DNA of 64,000 nt from Desulfobacterales bacterium (GTDB taxonomy: Bacteria; Desulfobacterota; Desulfobacteria; Desulfobacterales; JAAELO01), in contig JAAELO010000575.1 in assembly GCA_024226555.1 (NCBI GenBank), forward strand, positions 23,167-87,166, given 5' to 3'. Made by a program: the position numbers and the translations under genes. The notes beneath the pieces were generated by a model. That model was given only the letters and a program-made list of their open reading frames with translations, was not told the origin of the DNA and did no database searches. Of this stretch, positions 61,378 through 64,000 are shown piece after piece (the first letter of the stretch is position 1; the number at the start of each line of letters is the position of its first letter).

Positions 61378-62406
61378 CTATAAATAGTTATTATCTTTAT
61401 ACCATTTAACAGTTTTATTTATACCATCATCTAAAGATGTGGTGCTTTCAAATTTCAATATATCTTTGGCTTTGTTGGTTGAGAATTCCAGATTATCTAC
61501 AAACATGTTCACTCTACCCCTTGTGAGTAACGGAGGAATTTTTACTTTCAGAAGAGTATAAATAAATTCTAACATAATCCCTGGTAAGTAGAATAAGACT
61601 TTTGAACAAATCACAGGTTTCCGTACACCTGCAATATTACAGAATTTTCCAAAGATATGAGACATTAATTCATTTTTTTTGTTTGCAATAATTATTCTTT
61701 CAACACCAGCAATTTTATTAATTGCAGTTAACCAGTATGCTTTAGCCAGGTCTCCTGCATAAATTACGGGAAAAAAGTTCTTTTTTGAGCCAGGAGCTAT
61801 AAACATTCCTGATTTTGCTGATTTAACATACTCATAGAAACCCGTATTAAATTCCCTCTCTCCATAAACAAAGGCAGGTTCAAGAATGATTAAGTTAATT
61901 CCATTCTTTTTCGCTATTTCAAGAGCTTTTTGAGTTGCGAAAGCTTTTGTATCACGATACCAATTCATTTTACATGGAAGTAATTTATCCATAAAGTAAG
62001 GATAGTGCGAATTAAATGGAGAGGTTTCATCTTTTACTTCTGAAGAATTTTCTTCACCATATGATGAGATTGAGCCTGTAATAATGACTTTTTTAACACC
62101 TTGCTCAATACAGCTTTCGAGCACATTTACAGTTCCATTTACATTAGTTTCATAGAACTCTTTATAGGGAGCCCAATCAGTGGATAGAGCGGCATTATGA
62201 ATTACTAAATCAGCTCCTGTAAACAAATTTTCTAATGAATTTTTACTTGTTACATCACCATAAACAAGCTCCAGTTCTAAACCTGAAATATTTGATAATT
62301 GGCTGTTTTTACGAACCAGGCACAATACTTCAACACCATTTTTTACAAATTCATGAACTATATGGGATCCAATGAATCCATTTCCGCCGGTTATTACAAC
62401 TTTCAT
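61378..62406 (-). CDS. NAD(P)-dependent extended SDR (epimerase/3-beta-HSD-like)
   Basis: 342 residues: Rossmann VVITGGNGFIGSHIVHEF (3-20), DLVIHNAALSTDW, NVNGTVNVLESC, a serine in TGSISSYGEE, and a YRDTK catalytic Tyr-Lys. The C-terminal half resembles 3-beta-hydroxysteroid dehydrogenase/NAD-epimerase-like sequences. It likely reduces or oxidises a beta-keto or hydroxyl group made by the adjacent ketosynthase (inference). It overlaps the ketosynthase stop by ATGA. Confidence 0.87.
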   Translation of the reverse strand: MKVVITGGNGFIGSHIVHEFVKNGVEVLCLVRKNSQLSNISGLELELVYGDVTSKNSLENLFTGADLVIHNAALSTDWAPYKEFYETNVNGTVNVLESCIEQGVKKVIITGSISSYGEENSSEVKDETSPFNSHYPYFMDKLLPCKMNWYRDTKAFATQKALEIAKKNGINLIILEPAFVYGEREFNTGFYEYVKSAKSGMFIAPGSKKNFFPVIYAGDLAKAYWLTAINKIAGVERIIIANKKNELMSHIFGKFCNIAGVRKPVICSKVLFYLPGIMLEFIYTLLKVKIPPLLTRGRVNMFVDNLEFSTNKAKDILKFESTTSLDDGINKTVKWYKDNNYL

Positions 62407-63671
62407 TGTCTGAACTCCTTTAAAAGAAGTCCTGCATTATGTCCTCCAAATCCGAAAGAAACTGTAATAGCTTCTTTGACATTTGTTTCAACAGATTTTT
62501 CGGTATAGTTTATATCTTCCATCTCCTGATCCGTATAGTTACCATGAATCCTGGAGTTACTTATTGCTAAGGCTGTTACTACTGTCTCTATTGCTCCGCT
62601 TCCTCCAATAGTGTGCCCCATTATTCCTTTTGTTGAATTAATAAAAGGCTGGTTCTCTTTTTTTCCAAAAATTCTTTTTATGGCAAGGGATTCTGTTTCA
62701 TCATTTAGTAAGGTTCCGGTTCCATGTGCATTAAGATAATCAATTTTTCTATTAACTGATAATTGTTTCAAAATTTTACTTATCTGGTCACCATCATTAT
62801 CCAGTTTAACAATATTAAAGGCGTCACAATTTTCAGCATAGTCAACTATTTCAGCATAGATACGAGCGCCTCTTTTAACAGCTTGCTCCATCTCTTCCAG
62901 AACAAGAACAGCACCTCCTCCTTCAGCGAAAAGAAAACCGCTTCTGTTCTTGGAAAATGGTCTGGAAATTCCGTCATTTGCTGTTGTTAGTGCCCCTATC
63001 GTATCAAAACCACGCATTGTTGCGCCATCCTTATCAACAAGTGATTCCACTCCTCCTGTAATAGCAAGATCAGTCCTTCCTTCAGATATTTGTCTGTATG
63101 CTTCACCAATTGCAATTGTTCCGGAGGCACAGGATGCATTTACTGAATGACTGGCACCCTGTAGCTGAAAGAAAATTGAGGTCCATGCCACAGGAGAATT
63201 GGACATCATCATAGGAATAATCATTCTGTTAAAATGATTTGATTTTTCATCTTTACTATCGGGATGCTTTACTCCAATATGTGCTAAATATGAGGAAAAA
63301 GCTGAATCGAGGCTACTCATACCAATTCCAAGAATAACAGATGCATTTTCTGAACCTTCAATTTTGAAAGAGCTATCTGTTTTTTCAATCTCAATTCCTG
63401 CATCTTCAAGGGCTAATTTTGTTCCTAAAATTGCAAGACGATCTTCATTTTGCATGATTGAATTAAACTGGGTTGAAATACCATAATCCTTAAATTCAAA
63501 CCCGGGAAACGGAACATAATATTTGGATCTATAATCATATCTTTTGCTAAATGAATCAGGTATTTTTTTTGCAACCCCACCCATATTCATAATATTTTCA
63601 AAAAACAGATCTTTTCCTATACCTGATGATGTGACAGGTCCAACTCCTGTAATAACAACTCTTTTCTTCAT
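62403..63671 (-). CDS. FabF-like beta-ketoacyl-ACP synthase
   Basis: 422 residues with the KS-II triad C181 (VNASCASGT), H316 (LNAHGTGTLLND) and H353 (GIMGHTIGGSGAIE). GGGAVLVLEE and SFGFGGHNAGLLL are also conserved. It elongates an acyl chain by decarboxylative Claisen condensation. It overlaps both neighbours by ATGA (62403-62406 and 63668-63671), so it is in one tightly coupled operon. No ACP, acyltransferase or reductase besides the SDR is visible within the window; more of the cluster must lie beyond the right edge. Confidence 0.93.
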   Translation of the reverse strand: MKKRVVITGVGPVTSSGIGKDLFFENIMNMGGVAKKIPDSFSKRYDYRSKYYVPFPGFEFKDYGISTQFNSIMQNEDRLAILGTKLALEDAGIEIEKTDSSFKIEGSENASVILGIGMSSLDSAFSSYLAHIGVKHPDSKDEKSNHFNRMIIPMMMSNSPVAWTSIFFQLQGASHSVNASCASGTIAIGEAYRQISEGRTDLAITGGVESLVDKDGATMRGFDTIGALTTANDGISRPFSKNRSGFLFAEGGGAVLVLEEMEQAVKRGARIYAEIVDYAENCDAFNIVKLDNDGDQISKILKQLSVNRKIDYLNAHGTGTLLNDETESLAIKRIFGKKENQPFINSTKGIMGHTIGGSGAIETVVTALAISNSRIHGNYTDQEMEDINYTEKSVETNVKEAITVSFGFGGHNAGLLLKEFRQ

Positions 63672-64000
63672 TTTTTTATCCAGTCAGTTAATTTTTTCAG
63701 ATAGTCTTTCAGGTTTATAAAATCACGGGCACTGATATTGAAGTTACTCATGTTGAATTTTCGTTTTCCACTAATAATGGTTCTTTCTTTTGAATCTTCC
63801 AAAACCTGACCAAGGCAGTAAAAATCAAGTTTTTCTTTGGAGGATTTTTCTAAAAACTCTTCTTCATCTTCCGGTTTTATAAAAAATAGCAGTTCATATT
63901 CACCGCATTCACCTAATAGAAGTAGTTCTTTTGGAAGTGATAATAGTTTTGATGTAATAATTCCCATTTTTATATAGGGAAGTTTATCAACAAGATAACC
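63668..64000 (-). CDS. ThiL/AIR-synthase-like protein, C-terminal part (partial)
   Basis: The frame is open from the right edge to a stop at 63668 and the true start is outside. The readable part, 110 residues, has KELLLLGECGEYELLFFIKP (compare GDDYELLF of thiamine-monophosphate kinase) and DFYCLGQVLEDSKE, matching the C-terminal domain of the ThiL/PurM-like family. The usual GDDYEL reads GECGEYEL, so catalysis may differ. An internal ATG at 63967 is probably not the start. It overlaps the ketosynthase start by ATGA, so it belongs to that operon. Confidence 0.65.
   Translation of the reverse strand, partial: GYLVDKLPYIKMGIITSKLLSLPKELLLLGECGEYELLFFIKPEDEEEFLEKSSKEKLDFYCLGQVLEDSKERTIISGKRKFNMSNFNISARDFINLKDYLKKLTDWIKK

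Overview
The window is AT-rich, densely coded Gram-negative DNA. I see no rRNA, tRNA or CRISPR array. A MlaE/MlaD lipid-transport operon, beta-barrel outer-membrane proteins, a LolA-like protein and a sigma-54 activator point to a diderm proteobacterium-like cell. A MobB protein, ferredoxin-type MinD ATPases with NifX-like proteins (similar to the 'orange protein', Orp, gene set of anaerobes) and a LUD-domain protein point to an anaerobe. A member of the Desulfobacterota (Desulfobacterales-like) is the best guess, but this is inference.

Layout. 1-5.7 kb: two-component proteins, a DUF2059 secreted protein and a CHASE2 adenylate cyclase, all on the minus strand. 5.9-8.4 kb: mlaE, a degenerate MlaF-like gene and mlaD. 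8.4-15.5 kb: mobB, a divergent shikimate-kinase-like gene, leuB, an alpha/beta hydrolase, a sigma-54 activator, a hypothetical gene and hisD. 16.6-20.5 kb: a seven-gene Orp-like operon behind a textbook -24/-12 promoter with two upstream activator sites. 20.8-31 kb: a binding protein, a giant MalT-like/BTAD regulator, methyltransferases, a flavodoxin-SCP2 fusion and a six-repeat lipoprotein. 31-39.4 kb: a 3-hydroxyacyl-CoA dehydrogenase, tandem polyprenol-kinase-like membrane proteins, a MarR-methyltransferase pair, more binding proteins and small accessory genes. 39.4-50.1 kb: an accessory region with an AAA+/subtilase pair (IetAS-type, an anti-phage and plasmid-stability family), two nearly identical CPBP proteases, a TetR-LUD pair with matching operators, and gene fragments. 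50.2-58.7 kb: a beta-barrel protein, then a TetR-controlled RND / LolA-like / DUF1302 envelope-export operon with a CMD-family protein and a thioesterase. 58.7-64 kb: a binding protein, a leucine-rich-repeat gene fragment, and the end of a biosynthetic cluster (radical SAM, SDR, FabF-like ketosynthase, ThiL-like partial gene).

Four dispersed repeat families thread through the gaps. The clearest is a ~131-bp fold-back element with AGGGAACCTCTAATAA ends (five full copies, one 29-bp mini copy and several half copies). The others are a GTCATTCCCGAGA-type palindrome, a GTAGGTTG-type element and a GTGCGTT-type hairpin that flanks one CPBP gene in inverted orientation. Several regulator/operator pairs can be read directly: TetR with CTTACCTACTGGTAAG, TetR with TGACTGAATATTCAGTCA, and MarR with a GCGTATA half-site.
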